DNA of 7,154 nucleotides, taken from Alphaproteobacteria bacterium (GTDB taxonomy: Bacteria > Pseudomonadota > Alphaproteobacteria > CBDBCS01 > JAHZLG01). The position numbers and the translations under genes were made by a program. This document shows, piece after piece, positions 1-6,913 of the stretch (the first letter of the stretch is position 1; the number at the start of each line of letters is the position of its first letter). The notes under the pieces are model-generated. The model ran no database searches. It saw nothing but the letters and a program-made list of their open reading frames with translations, and had not been told where the DNA came from. The stretch is taken from positions 1 to 7,154 of the forward strand of contig JAHZLG010000119.1 in the NCBI GenBank assembly GCA_022599995.1, in the 5' to 3' direction.

Positions 1-10
1 CTCGGTGCAA

Positions 11-40
11 TAGGACAAGCTAGGACAAGCTAGGACAAGC
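11..40. repeat. 10-bp perfect tandem repeat, three copies
   Basis: The unit taggacaagc occurs three times head to tail without mismatch. Because the period is 10, the TAG triplets at 11, 21 and 31 fall in three different forward frames. Every forward reading frame entering from the left edge is therefore closed by position 33. The CTAG at 20-23 and 30-33 is palindromic, so TAG also appears on the reverse strand. Any upstream plus-strand gene, such as a possible addB, must end at or before this repeat. The repeat itself is seen directly; no function is assigned. Confidence 0.9.
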
Positions 41-95
41 ATCGAATCCGCATTCGACGTGCACTGCTCCTCGCGGCCTGTCTTTTCTGTTCACG

Positions 96-159
96 GCCTG
101 TCTGGTCATCTTTCGCTCATTGCCTGTCTGGTCGTCTTTCGCTCATTGCCTACCTGGCC
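96..159. repeat. 26-bp direct repeat with a third, partial copy
   Basis: A unit beginning gcctgtctggtc and ending tttcgctcatt occupies 96-121. It is repeated at 122-147 with one visible difference (a to g at the 13th base), and a degenerate partial copy (gcctacctggcc) begins at 148. A related shorter element, cggcctgtct, occurs at 74-83 and 94-103. This looks like recent local duplication in non-coding DNA. Short open frames cross it on both strands, but their products are low-complexity and resemble no family I know. Confidence 0.8.
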
Positions 160-210
160 ATTTTCTGTTCGTTTGGCTTTTCGGTTTTGCTCTCGGTTTT
201 GTGCCGACCG

Positions 211-280
211 CTTCTCGCCCTCTCCCCTTCTTGCCTCCCTCGCTTCTCCCTCGCTTCTCCTTCGCTTCTCCTTCCTTCAT
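211..280 (+). other. Pyrimidine tract with 11-bp tandem repeat in the addA leader
   Basis: Sixty-four of these 70 bases are C or T on the plus strand. Within the tract, a cgcttctcc-based 11-bp unit is repeated at 241-251, 252-262 and 263-273, with one difference in the first copy. A transcript reaching addA from the left would carry a C/U-rich, nearly unstructured leader just before the start codon. The whole 41-315 stretch otherwise holds no recognisable gene, tRNA or promoter. A role in Rho loading or translation control is possible but is inference only. Confidence 0.6.
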
Positions 281-299
281 GTCGACACCCCCATTCGCT

Positions 300-305
300 G
301 AGAGG
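300..305 (+). promoter_or_regulatory. Candidate ribosome binding site for addA
   Basis: The purine run GAGAGG ends ten bases before the ATG at 316 and is the only purine-rich patch in an otherwise pyrimidine-rich leader. It supports the ATG at 316 over the TTG at 187, which begins in low-complexity pyrimidine DNA and would add 43 residues with no family resemblance. The match to a consensus Shine-Dalgarno is only partial. Confidence 0.45.
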
Positions 306-315
306 CCATCCTCCC

Positions 316-3300
316 ATGATTGAATCCGATCCCCAGGCTTTAGCAGCCGATACCCAGGCTTTAGCAGCCGATACCCAGGCTTTGGCAGCCGACCCGTCCG
401 CGGCTCAACGTTACGCCTCCGACCCGTCGCATTGCACCTGGGTGAAGGCCTCGGCAGGGTCGGGGAAAACAAAAGTCTTGGTCGACCGCCTGCTGCGGTT
501 GATGCTGGTCGATGGTGATCCGGCGAAAGTGCTTTGCCTGACCTACTCGAAGAGCGGTGCCGCCGAAATGAGGCATCGGCTCTATGCCAAGCTGGTGGCG
601 TGGGCAGTGGCGAGTGATGCCCAGCTCGACGACGAGTTGGCCACCTTGCTCGGCCACAACCAATTCGAGACAGCCCAAACCACGCAAGCCGCTAAGCAGA
701 GAACAACCGAGCGGAAAAAGGCTCGCCAGCTTCTCGGCAACTGGCTCGACGCGACCGAGCCGATGCATATCCGCACCATCCATAGCTTCTGCGAGCACCT
801 GTTGAAAATGTTCCCGCTTGAGGCGGGGGTCTCGCCACGGTTTGAAGTCATCGACGACGACGTGAAACGCGACCTGATCGAGCTCACGACCCAAGCTGTT
901 ATCGGCAACCTCGAGGGGTTGGAAAACGAAGATTTTTCTCCCGGCACATCCCCCGGCACATCGCCCGGCGAGATGCAGCGGATTCAGGATGCCATCACGA
1001 CCATCGAGCGCAAACGTGCCTCGCGCTATGACGACATCGACAACCTAGGCAGGTGCTTTGCCGGGGCATCCCATAAGCTTGCCGCCCTTGGCAGCCACTA
1101 CGGCCTCTCTCAATCGACTGGGGCCATCGCCCCCCCTGCCGAGGAGGGCGAAGCCGAGAACGAAGCACTGAGCCATGATCTCATCACGCGGCTGCTGCCG
1201 GCACATCTCAAGGAACACGCAGAGGGACGTGGAACCCTGCCTGCCCTGATCACGTTGGTCGAGCAAGCAAGCCATCTCACCCTGCCTGCCTTTCTTGTGC
1301 GATGGTTTGCCCTTGCTGATGTTCCCGTCGAGCAGTGGAAACGGTGCGCCCTCCGCATGGATGAGGAGATAGAACAGGCAAATGAGGCGATCAGCGAGGG
1401 AAAGGGTGATGTGCGCAAGCAGCAAGCCCTCAAGAAAAAGCTCGTAGCATGGCGAGCGGTCTTCACCCTTGCCGCCCAAGGCACTGCCTCATCGCCTGAT
1501 AAATCGCCTGATAAGATGCCCCCCCTCCCAGCACACAAACCAGACCTTTTCACGGTCTTTCTGAATACCGGTGGGCAATGGAAGCAACGGCTAAACAGCA
1601 TGGGCAACAAGGCCACCCTAGACAAAATGGGTTGCGAACCCGCCTTTGCCACCATCACCGAGGCGGGGGCCCTTTGGAATGTCGTCACCCAATTCGCCAT
1701 CGATAAGGCAGTGATCACCCTCGGCGTCGCGTGGCAACAGACGTACGATGGATTGAAAGTGATCTTCGAACAACAGGATTTTGACGACTTGATAGACAAA
1801 GTGGTGCGTCTCATGGGGCAGCAGAACCCCAGCAAGATGGAGTGGATTCTCCATCGTATGGACAATCGGATCCGCCACTTTCTTGTCGATGAAGCCCAAG
1901 ACACCAATCCCAAGCAGTGGCGCATGCTCGAATCCATGCTGTCGGAGATGGTGCAACCGGGCAAACCTATCCCCACCACCTTTGTCGTTGGCGATGAGAA
2001 GCAGTCGATCTATGGCTTCCAAGGTTCCGATGTGGTGAAATATCGCGCCGCCTATGACACCTTGCTGGATATTTATGCCAATGCTGCGGACACCCCGTCC
2101 CAATCCGCGGACGCAGCCGAAGAGGGACAGGCCACGGTACTTCCAGGCCGGGCGTCGCTTTGGCGCGATGTCCCGTTGGATTTTTCCTTTCGCTCGGCCC
2201 CCGAAATTCTTCGTTTTGTCGATACGGTCTTTGGCGACGGCCCGCTGCGCGCGTGCTTTCACGATTACCCGCAACAAGGGCATCAAGCGTTTCATAGACT
2301 CCACCAAGGCTATGTTGCGATGCTAACCCCGCTCAGCAAGAACAAAGAGCAGGCCAGTGCGGCAGCATCAGGAATTCCCAACTTGCCCCTCATGCGCGAG
2401 GAAGAGGCCGATTCGATCGATCGTGCCGCCGCCGACCAGACCTTAGCACTCATCACCGCCCTGCTGGATGACGTTGACGGTCAAGGCTGGATATGCCTGC
2501 CCCGCGAGCCCCAGCATCGCAATACGCCGCGTCGTATTAAGCCCGGCGACATCCTTGTGCTGTTTCAGAAACGGAGCGAGAAGCTGCTCGATCGCCTCAG
2601 TGATCAGCTCCGACACAAAGAGATACGCTATGGCGGCATCGGGGGGGAGTACCTGCTGGACAGCCTTGTCATTCGCGACTTGCTCAACGTCTATCGGTTT
2701 GTGCAATGCCCCGATGATGACCTTAGCTTGGCATGCGTGTTGAAATCCGCCTTCGTTGACCTGTGTGCTGGCGACCCCAGCGAACGCCGCTTGCTTGCCC
2801 TGGCGACCAACCGGGGGAAACGAACCCTATGGCAACAGCTGTCGATGCTCGCGCAAGATGCTGATGGGCGTGCGCCTTTGTTCTCGGTGCCGATGGCTGG
2901 GGGGCGAGCCGAATCCTCAGAGGCACGCTTTGCCGCCAAAGACCGCACTGACTACGTTGCGATTGTTGCCTGCTTAGCAAGGTGGATCAGGGTGTATCGG
3001 AATTGCACGCAGGTCTCCGATTTCTTGCAAAGGTTCTTGTCACTGCCAGCATATGGGACGCCCCCATCGCATCGAGAGCATGATATTCCACCAGCCACCG
3101 GCGACATACGACCTGCCGCTGTTGATACCCCCGGCAACAATCACCACCGTCTTATTCGGCATTACGGCAAGAACAGTCAGCGATTTGTCGACCACCTGTT
3201 CGAACTGATCGCCACGTACACGACCGCCGCCCTGACCGACGACTTTATCGCCTGGATCGAGAGCCGTAATCCGAAGATCAGTGTGTCCCCCGATGCCCAG

Positions 3301-4749
3301 CGCGATCCGAATGAATTGCGTATCATGACCATGCACGGGGCAAAGGGACTGCAAGCCCCGATCGTGATTATCCCCTTCATCAACCAAAACCCGGGGCGGG
3401 GCGACACCATGATCGTTTGGGACGATCACCCTGTTTCGATGCCTCACTGGGCGAACAAGGCCGCCGAACGCCCTGAGGCTGTCTCGCAGTGGAAGAATAG
3501 TCGCTCGGCCGCCGAGGATGCGCGGCTACTCTATGTTGCCCTCACCCGAGCGGAAATTCGTTTGTACATCGGTGGCGAAGCCAAGTCTCCGAGCAAGAAG
3601 GACAAGGACGAGACCGACTTCGCCGTGCAACCGGTCATCCTTGACAGTTGCCACGCGGCAGCTGCGGAATTGATTGGCGCAACCGAAGGGGATGCACTGG
3701 CACAATCGAGCAGCAACGAGGCTCATTCCTCGCTTGGCACAGGCGGCTCCTCACTCGGCACCGGCGGCTCCGCACTTGGCACAGGCGGCTCTGCACTTGG
3801 CACAGGCGGCTTCGCACTTGGCACAGGCGGCGAGGCGGGCAATGCAGGCAGTACCGAAAGTGCAGAAAATGAAGGGGGCGCAGAACACACGCCTCCACCC
3901 CTGATCGCCCTTGCCTATGGCAACCTGCATAGCCCCGTCCTTACCGATTCCATCACAACCATCGATGCCAGCGAGCGAAAAGCACAACAGGCACAAGCCG
4001 CCGCCATTGCTCAAGACCACGACCGCTTGGATCGCATACTCACCGCTGATCTGGCGGCGGTCCCGCCCTCGGCTTCGGTCCTTAGCCCTTCCCACCTTGC
4101 TTATCGGACGCAACCGACACCAGCTTCGCACGAGGCAGTGAATGCTGCCGCCATTTCGAACGACCAGCATTTCACCCCCCTCGACTTTTTGCGCGAAAAA
4201 CCCCGCCGCCGAGGGAGCATTATTCACAAGGCCCTGTCGCTGTTGCCCCACCCGGGAGTCGATGCCGCCTTGGCTTGGTTAGAAAATTTCACCCCCACCA
4301 TGGCAGCTCCGGAGCGCCAAGCCCTGATCACTGAATTCGATCGCCTTCTGGTATCGCCGTTGATTCAGTCGTGGCTGACCGTGGGGGCTGATCGCGATGT
4401 TTTTGTCGAACGTACTCTGTGCGGCGATGTTCTTGATGTCCAGACGCAGGAGATACTGCCCATGCGCGGGGATGTCGACCGCATTATTGTTCACGAGTCG
4501 GTTGTTGAGGTGATCGAAATGAAGACCCACATTCGTCCGCCGCGCCGTGCTGCACAGATTGCGGAATCTCACCTGCGCCAACTGGCTGCCTACTGCGCCT
4601 TGGCTCAGGGCATTTGGCCGCACCATCGAATCGATGGCAAATTATTATGGACAAGCACTCTCTCGTTCATGGCAATCGATGCAAGTACGCTCCTGTCCCG
4701 CTACGCCCCTGCCATGCAAGACGAAGAGAAGGTCACAAGGCTGGATTAG
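316..4749 (+). CDS. addA: Double-strand break repair helicase-nuclease AddA, unusually long, repeat-bearing
   Basis: AddA is the motor and nuclease subunit of AddAB, which unwinds and resects double-strand DNA ends so that RecA can load. This copy is 1477 residues from the ATG at 316. Visible UvrD/RecB-type motifs, in order, are: Walker A ASAGSGKT (45-52, Lys51), motif Ia LTYSKSGAAEM (75-85), TIHSFCEHLLK (154-164), Walker B LVDEAQD (523-529), GDEKQSIYGFQGSD (559-572), LDFSFRS (621-627), MTMHGAKGLQAPIV (1004-1017) and LLYVALTRA with Arg1078. The C-terminal RecB-like nuclease shows RGSIIH (1299-1304), GDVDR (Asp1388), EMK (1401-1403) and QLAAY (1422-1426). The usual DYK is EMK here, so an acidic residue is kept. 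Family members are typically about 1150-1250 residues. The extra length lies in low-complexity inserts and a linker of about 200 residues before the nuclease. Conserved sequence begins near residue 29. The identity is firm; the exact start is less so. Confidence 0.95.
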   Translation: MIESDPQALAADTQALAADTQALAADPSAAQRYASDPSHCTWVKASAGSGKTKVLVDRLLRLMLVDGDPAKVLCLTYSKSGAAEMRHRLYAKLVAWAVASDAQLDDELATLLGHNQFETAQTTQAAKQRTTERKKARQLLGNWLDATEPMHIRTIHSFCEHLLKMFPLEAGVSPRFEVIDDDVKRDLIELTTQAVIGNLEGLENEDFSPGTSPGTSPGEMQRIQDAITTIERKRASRYDDIDNLGRCFAGASHKLAALGSHYGLSQSTGAIAPPAEEGEAENEALSHDLITRLLPAHLKEHAEGRGTLPALITLVEQASHLTLPAFLVRWFALADVPVEQWKRCALRMDEEIEQANEAISEGKGDVRKQQALKKKLVAWRAVFTLAAQGTASSPDKSPDKMPPLPAHKPDLFTVFLNTGGQWKQRLNSMGNKATLDKMGCEPAFATITEAGALWNVVTQFAIDKAVITLGVAWQQTYDGLKVIFEQQDFDDLIDKVVRLMGQQNPSKMEWILHRMDNRIRHFLVDEAQDTNPKQWRMLESMLSEMVQPGKPIPTTFVVGDEKQSIYGFQGSDVVKYRAAYDTLLDIYANAADTPSQSADAAEEGQATVLPGRASLWRDVPLDFSFRSAPEILRFVDTVFGDGPLRACFHDYPQQGHQAFHRLHQGYVAMLTPLSKNKEQASAAASGIPNLPLMREEEADSIDRAAADQTLALITALLDDVDGQGWICLPREPQHRNTPRRIKPGDILVLFQKRSEKLLDRLSDQLRHKEIRYGGIGGEYLLDSLVIRDLLNVYRFVQCPDDDLSLACVLKSAFVDLCAGDPSERRLLALATNRGKRTLWQQLSMLAQDADGRAPLFSVPMAGGRAESSEARFAAKDRTDYVAIVACLARWIRVYRNCTQVSDFLQRFLSLPAYGTPPSHREHDIPPATGDIRPAAVDTPGNNHHRLIRHYGKNSQRFVDHLFELIATYTTAALTDDFIAWIESRNPKISVSPDAQRDPNELRIMTMHGAKGLQAPIVIIPFINQNPGRGDTMIVWDDHPVSMPHWANKAAERPEAVSQWKNSRSAAEDARLLYVALTRAEIRLYIGGEAKSPSKKDKDETDFAVQPVILDSCHAAAAELIGATEGDALAQSSSNEAHSSLGTGGSSLGTGGSALGTGGSALGTGGFALGTGGEAGNAGSTESAENEGGAEHTPPPLIALAYGNLHSPVLTDSITTIDASERKAQQAQAAAIAQDHDRLDRILTADLAAVPPSASVLSPSHLAYRTQPTPASHEAVNAAAISNDQHFTPLDFLREKPRRRGSIIHKALSLLPHPGVDAALAWLENFTPTMAAPERQALITEFDRLLVSPLIQSWLTVGADRDVFVERTLCGDVLDVQTQEILPMRGDVDRIIVHESVVEVIEMKTHIRPPRRAAQIAESHLRQLAAYCALAQGIWPHHRIDGKLLWTSTLSFMAIDASTLLSRYAPAMQDEEKVTRLD
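334..396 (+). repeat. 21-bp tandem repeat x3 at the addA N-terminus
   Basis: Three in-frame 21-bp copies encode QALAADT, QALAADT and QALAADP (residues 7-27). The first two are identical at DNA level; the third differs at synonymous third positions and at its last codon. The repeat lies just ahead of the conserved AddA N-terminus (AQRYASDPSHCTWVKASAGSGKT). It looks like expansion of a short peptide next to the helicase domain. The near-identity of the codons suggests recent slippage or duplication. Confidence 0.9.
937..972 (+). repeat. 12-bp in-frame repeat x3 (SPGT/SPGT/SPGE) in addA
   Basis: Three tandem 12-bp units encode SPGT, SPGT and SPGE at residues 208-219. They differ only at Ser third positions and at the last codon. 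They sit in an insert after the TIHSFCEHLLK region and interrupt a predicted helical stretch, so they are probably a surface loop. Confidence 0.85.
1492..1515 (+). repeat. 12-bp in-frame duplication (SPDKSPDK) in addA
   Basis: Two 12-bp units (tcgcctgataaa, then the same with aag) encode SPDKSPDK at residues 393-400. A proline-rich MPPLPAHKP segment follows. Like the other repeats in this gene, the unit length is a multiple of three and keeps the frame. Confidence 0.8.
3727..3831 (+). repeat. 21-bp tandem repeat x5 ([SF][SA]LGTGG) in the addA helicase-nuclease linker
   Basis: Five consecutive 21-bp units encode SSLGTGG, SSLGTGG, SALGTGG, SALGTGG and FALGTGG at residues 1138-1172. The core cttggcacaggcggc is identical in four copies; the second has ctcggcaccggcggc. 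The array lies about 60 residues after helicase motif VI and about 130 before the nuclease His1304, so it forms a Gly/Ser/Thr-rich flexible linker. Glu/Ala/Gly-rich sequence follows it. The array is a good candidate for copy-number variation between strains. Confidence 0.93.
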
Positions 4750-4800
4750 CTGATCGGTTGCCCAATAGGCGGCTGAGGCGTATCACTGAATTCGCCCCAA

Positions 4801-4900
4801 CTCCCTTCATTCCGAGCACCCCACCCCACACCGATCTCCTCCCCCCTCTCCGACCACCCCCCCCACCGAGCACCCCACTCCGAGCACCCCACACCGACCC
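4801..4900 (+). promoter_or_regulatory. C-rich, G-poor intergenic tract with 13-bp repeats; possible Rho utilization region
   Basis: In this 100-base stretch I count 62 C and only 9 G on the plus strand. The 13-mer ccgagcaccccac occurs exactly three times (4812-4824, 4866-4878, 4880-4892). C-rich, G-poor, unstructured RNA just after a stop codon is the classic description of a Rho-loading (rut) site. It could therefore end or attenuate addA transcription before the glycosylase gene. I see no strong intrinsic terminator hairpin with a U-run in 4750-4947. The composition is observed; the Rho role is inference. It could equally be slippage-prone non-coding DNA with no role. Confidence 0.35.
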
Positions 4901-4947
4901 ACCACGAAAATGGGGCGTGGTTCAATTCATCATCACACAAGACAGCC

Positions 4948-5835
4948 ATGCAGACCGATACAATCCATGACCTGCGACAACCCGATGATCTGAACAGGGC
5001 GATTGACCTCGTCGCGGCCCAGCACGATGGCATTAAGCAGCTCATTCTTGCGCACGGCTACCCCGAGTCACGGCACGCACCAAGCGGCTACGAGGGGCTG
5101 CTGCGGTCGATTGTCGGACAGCAGATTTCGGTGCTAGCCGCACAAAGCATCTGGAGCCGCGTGCTCGCCACTGATGCGCACGATCCGCACCGCTTCCTTG
5201 CCCTGACTGAGGATCAGATAAAAACAATCGGGTTGTCGCGGGCGAAAGCCAAATATGCCACGGCACTGGCGGAGGCGGTGGTGTCGGGGATGCTCGACTT
5301 CGCAGCCCTCGACCACCAACCCGAAGCAGCCGTTATCGAGCAACTTACGGCAATCCCCGGCATTGGCGTGTGGTCAGCCGAGATATACTGCCTGTTTGCC
5401 CTCGGTCGGCAGGATGTTTTTCCTGCAGGCGATCTCGGCGTGCGGTACGGGGCAGGTTTGCTGTTTCGCAACCCGGACAACACGCCCGATCCCACGCTGA
5501 CGGGGCTTCAAGCCATTGCCGCCTCTGCCCCCTCGACAAAAGAGCTGATTGGCCTTGCTGAGCCGTTTCGCCCGATTCGTGGGGCTCTGGCGATGGTTTT
5601 GTGGCACGCCATCAATACCGAGAAGGAACGCCTGAAATCGGAGGCGGAGTCCCAGAAAGCCGAGGCCGCGCGCCTGAAAAAGGAAGCAGCCGCGGCAAGC
5701 AAAGCTGCGAAGGCCGCGAAGGCAAATCAAGAAACGAAAGCTGGCAAGAAAACGAAGGCAGACGAAGCAAGCAACCCCGCGAAGGCAACAAAGGCAAACA
5801 AGGCAACGAAGACCACGAAGAAGCCCAAAACCTAG
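4948..5835 (+). CDS. alkA: AlkA-type DNA-3-methyladenine glycosylase (HhH-GPD) with a Lys/Ala-rich C-terminal tail
   Basis: This enzyme would excise alkylated purines such as 3-methyladenine, starting base excision repair in the cytoplasm. The 295-residue product contains YEGLLRSIVGQQISVLAAQSI (48-68) near the N-terminus, typical of the short AlkA/MAG II family. The helix-hairpin-helix LTAIPGIGVWSAEIY is at 133-147. The catalytic-aspartate loop VFPAGDLGV carries Asp162. The core ends near residue 223 (LWHAIN), close to the usual family length. The remaining 71 residues are extra: a charged segment likely to be helical or coiled-coil (about 224-252), then a Lys/Ala/Thr tail. The tail holds 19 Lys and resembles histone H1-like DNA-binding tails. 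The start is the ATG at 4948; no strong Shine-Dalgarno precedes it, and upstream in-frame sequence is Pro/His-rich filler. The gene lies 198 bp after addA on the same strand. The family is firm; exact substrate range cannot be read from sequence. Confidence 0.9.
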   Translation: MQTDTIHDLRQPDDLNRAIDLVAAQHDGIKQLILAHGYPESRHAPSGYEGLLRSIVGQQISVLAAQSIWSRVLATDAHDPHRFLALTEDQIKTIGLSRAKAKYATALAEAVVSGMLDFAALDHQPEAAVIEQLTAIPGIGVWSAEIYCLFALGRQDVFPAGDLGVRYGAGLLFRNPDNTPDPTLTGLQAIAASAPSTKELIGLAEPFRPIRGALAMVLWHAINTEKERLKSEAESQKAEAARLKKEAAAASKAAKAAKANQETKAGKKTKADEASNPAKATKANKATKTTKKPKT

Positions 5836-5872
5836 CGTTCCCCCGCCTCCCCTCCTGTTCCGCAGCGTTCGC

Positions 5873-6913
5873 CTACCGAAGGGCGCGTTGCCATGTCCGA
5901 ATCCACTGGGCGCGTTGCTCTTCGATAGCATCACCGGACACACTTATCGTGTTGGCGGGCTGTTCAAACCCCTCCGGCAACGTTGCCCCTGCAACCGCGG
6001 GCAACATCCACTGCGTTGTCGTCAGTGTTTCCTGCGCAGCCGGGGAGAGCAAATGGGCGAGGAATGACCGTGCCAGCTCCTTCTGCGTCGAGGTCGCGAC
6101 AATAGCGGCGAGCTCAACCTGCCGCACGTGCCCCTCTTCAAATTGCAGGTAGTCAAAGCCGTCGTCCTGCTCTGCGATGGCGTGGTAGGCAGGCGAAGTC
6201 GTATAGGACAACACCGCATCGGCCTCACCTTTCAAGAACAGGCCATAGGCTTCGCTCCATCCTGCTGTGATGGCGACAATGTTGTCTTTGCTATCTTGCC
6301 ACCATTTCGTTGCTCCGTCTCCCTGCGTTTCGGCGACCCAGACGAGCAACCCTAACCCCGGACTCGACGAGCGCGGGTTCTGAATGATGATCGACAACTC
6401 TGACCCCGGCAATGCCCCTAGGGACATGGGAAGTACCTTGCGTTGCCCCAAATCCCGCCGTGTCACAAAGGCAAACCATCCATGGTCGTAGGCGATAAAG
6501 TCGGAATCCTGCCAGTCGCCCAACGATGGTGCGTAGGCAGGCATCAGCTTGTGTGCGGCTGTGCGGTGCCGGATGCGTGCCCCGACGACCTCATCGACCC
6601 CTAAGACAATATCGGCACGGCTTTGCCCTCCTTCGAGTGCCAATCGGCTTGCGATGGCCACCGCGTCAATGTGACTGACATAGCGAACTGTGCAGTCACA
6701 GGTGGTTTCGAAGGATTGCTTGATGGGAGGACCTGCCCCCCAGCTTGGCACGAAGCTGTCGTAGGTGTAGACCACAAGGGTGGGCTTGTCCTCGGCGGCA
6801 TAGCCAGCGGTGGGCATAAGAACGGCAAGGAATGCGGCGAGGGCAACGAAGACAATGTGGGGAATTCGCCCTGTGTCAAGCCGAAGGAGGGGGCGTGCGG
6901 GGCAAAATAGCAT
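5873..6913 (-). CDS. thiB: Thiamine ABC transporter, periplasmic substrate-binding protein
   Basis: ThiB (TbpA) captures thiamine and its phosphates in the periplasm and delivers them to the ThiP/ThiQ importer. The 346-residue product starts with a signal peptide: Arg-containing n-region, hydrophobic core at about 19-33, probable cleavage in GYA/AEDK near residues 39-40. The mature part matches the E. coli TbpA pattern as I remember it: VVYTYDSFVPSWGAGP (47-62), the TCDC pair (Cys72, Cys74), ADIVLGVD (100-107), QNPRSSSPGLGLLVW (178-192), GWSEAYGLFLKGEAD (218-232), LSYTTSPAYH (235-244), EGHVRQVE (260-267) and QWMLP (301-305). The ATG at 6913 is the only usable start: the frame is open upstream to a TAA but has no ATG, GTG, TTG or CTG codon there. 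No clear Shine-Dalgarno is visible. It is convergent with the glycosylase gene, so thiPQ cannot follow it directly. Confidence 0.95.
   Translation of the reverse strand: MLFCPARPLLRLDTGRIPHIVFVALAAFLAVLMPTAGYAAEDKPTLVVYTYDSFVPSWGAGPPIKQSFETTCDCTVRYVSHIDAVAIASRLALEGGQSRADIVLGVDEVVGARIRHRTAAHKLMPAYAPSLGDWQDSDFIAYDHGWFAFVTRRDLGQRKVLPMSLGALPGSELSIIIQNPRSSSPGLGLLVWVAETQGDGATKWWQDSKDNIVAITAGWSEAYGLFLKGEADAVLSYTTSPAYHAIAEQDDGFDYLQFEEGHVRQVELAAIVATSTQKELARSFLAHLLSPAAQETLTTTQWMLPAVAGATLPEGFEQPANTISVSGDAIEEQRAQWIRTWQRALR

Noticed and set aside
187..315. Extension of AddA to the TTG at 187
   Set aside because: It would add 43 low-complexity residues read from a pyrimidine tract, with no family similarity. 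The ATG at 316 has a better-placed purine-rich site and is nearer the conserved N-terminus.
59..323. Short plus-strand open frames in the addA leader
   Set aside because: They overlap each other in different frames, are rich in Ser/Leu/Phe/Pro from the pyrimidine tract, and resemble nothing known. Codon structure is not convincing.
361..894. Minus-strand open frame of 177 residues opposite addA
   Set aside because: It lies fully antisense to the helicase motifs and has no recognisable motif. It is a shadow of the GC-biased coding strand.
5836..5872. Bidirectional terminator between the convergent genes
   Set aside because: The 37-bp gap is C-rich on the plus strand. It has only a direct repeat of agcgttc and no GC-rich hairpin followed by a T-run.
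5374..5943. Minus-strand 189-residue open frame across the glycosylase gene and the thiB end
   Set aside because: It is Cys/Leu/Arg/Gly-rich because it reads the Lys/Ala tail region backwards, and it overlaps two confident genes. Treated as spurious.
6851..6879. TTGACA-like promoter on the minus strand inside the 5' end of thiB
   Set aside because: The hexamer lies within the coding region and is followed at 17 bp by a poor -10 (attgtc). Transcripts from it would lose the signal peptide.
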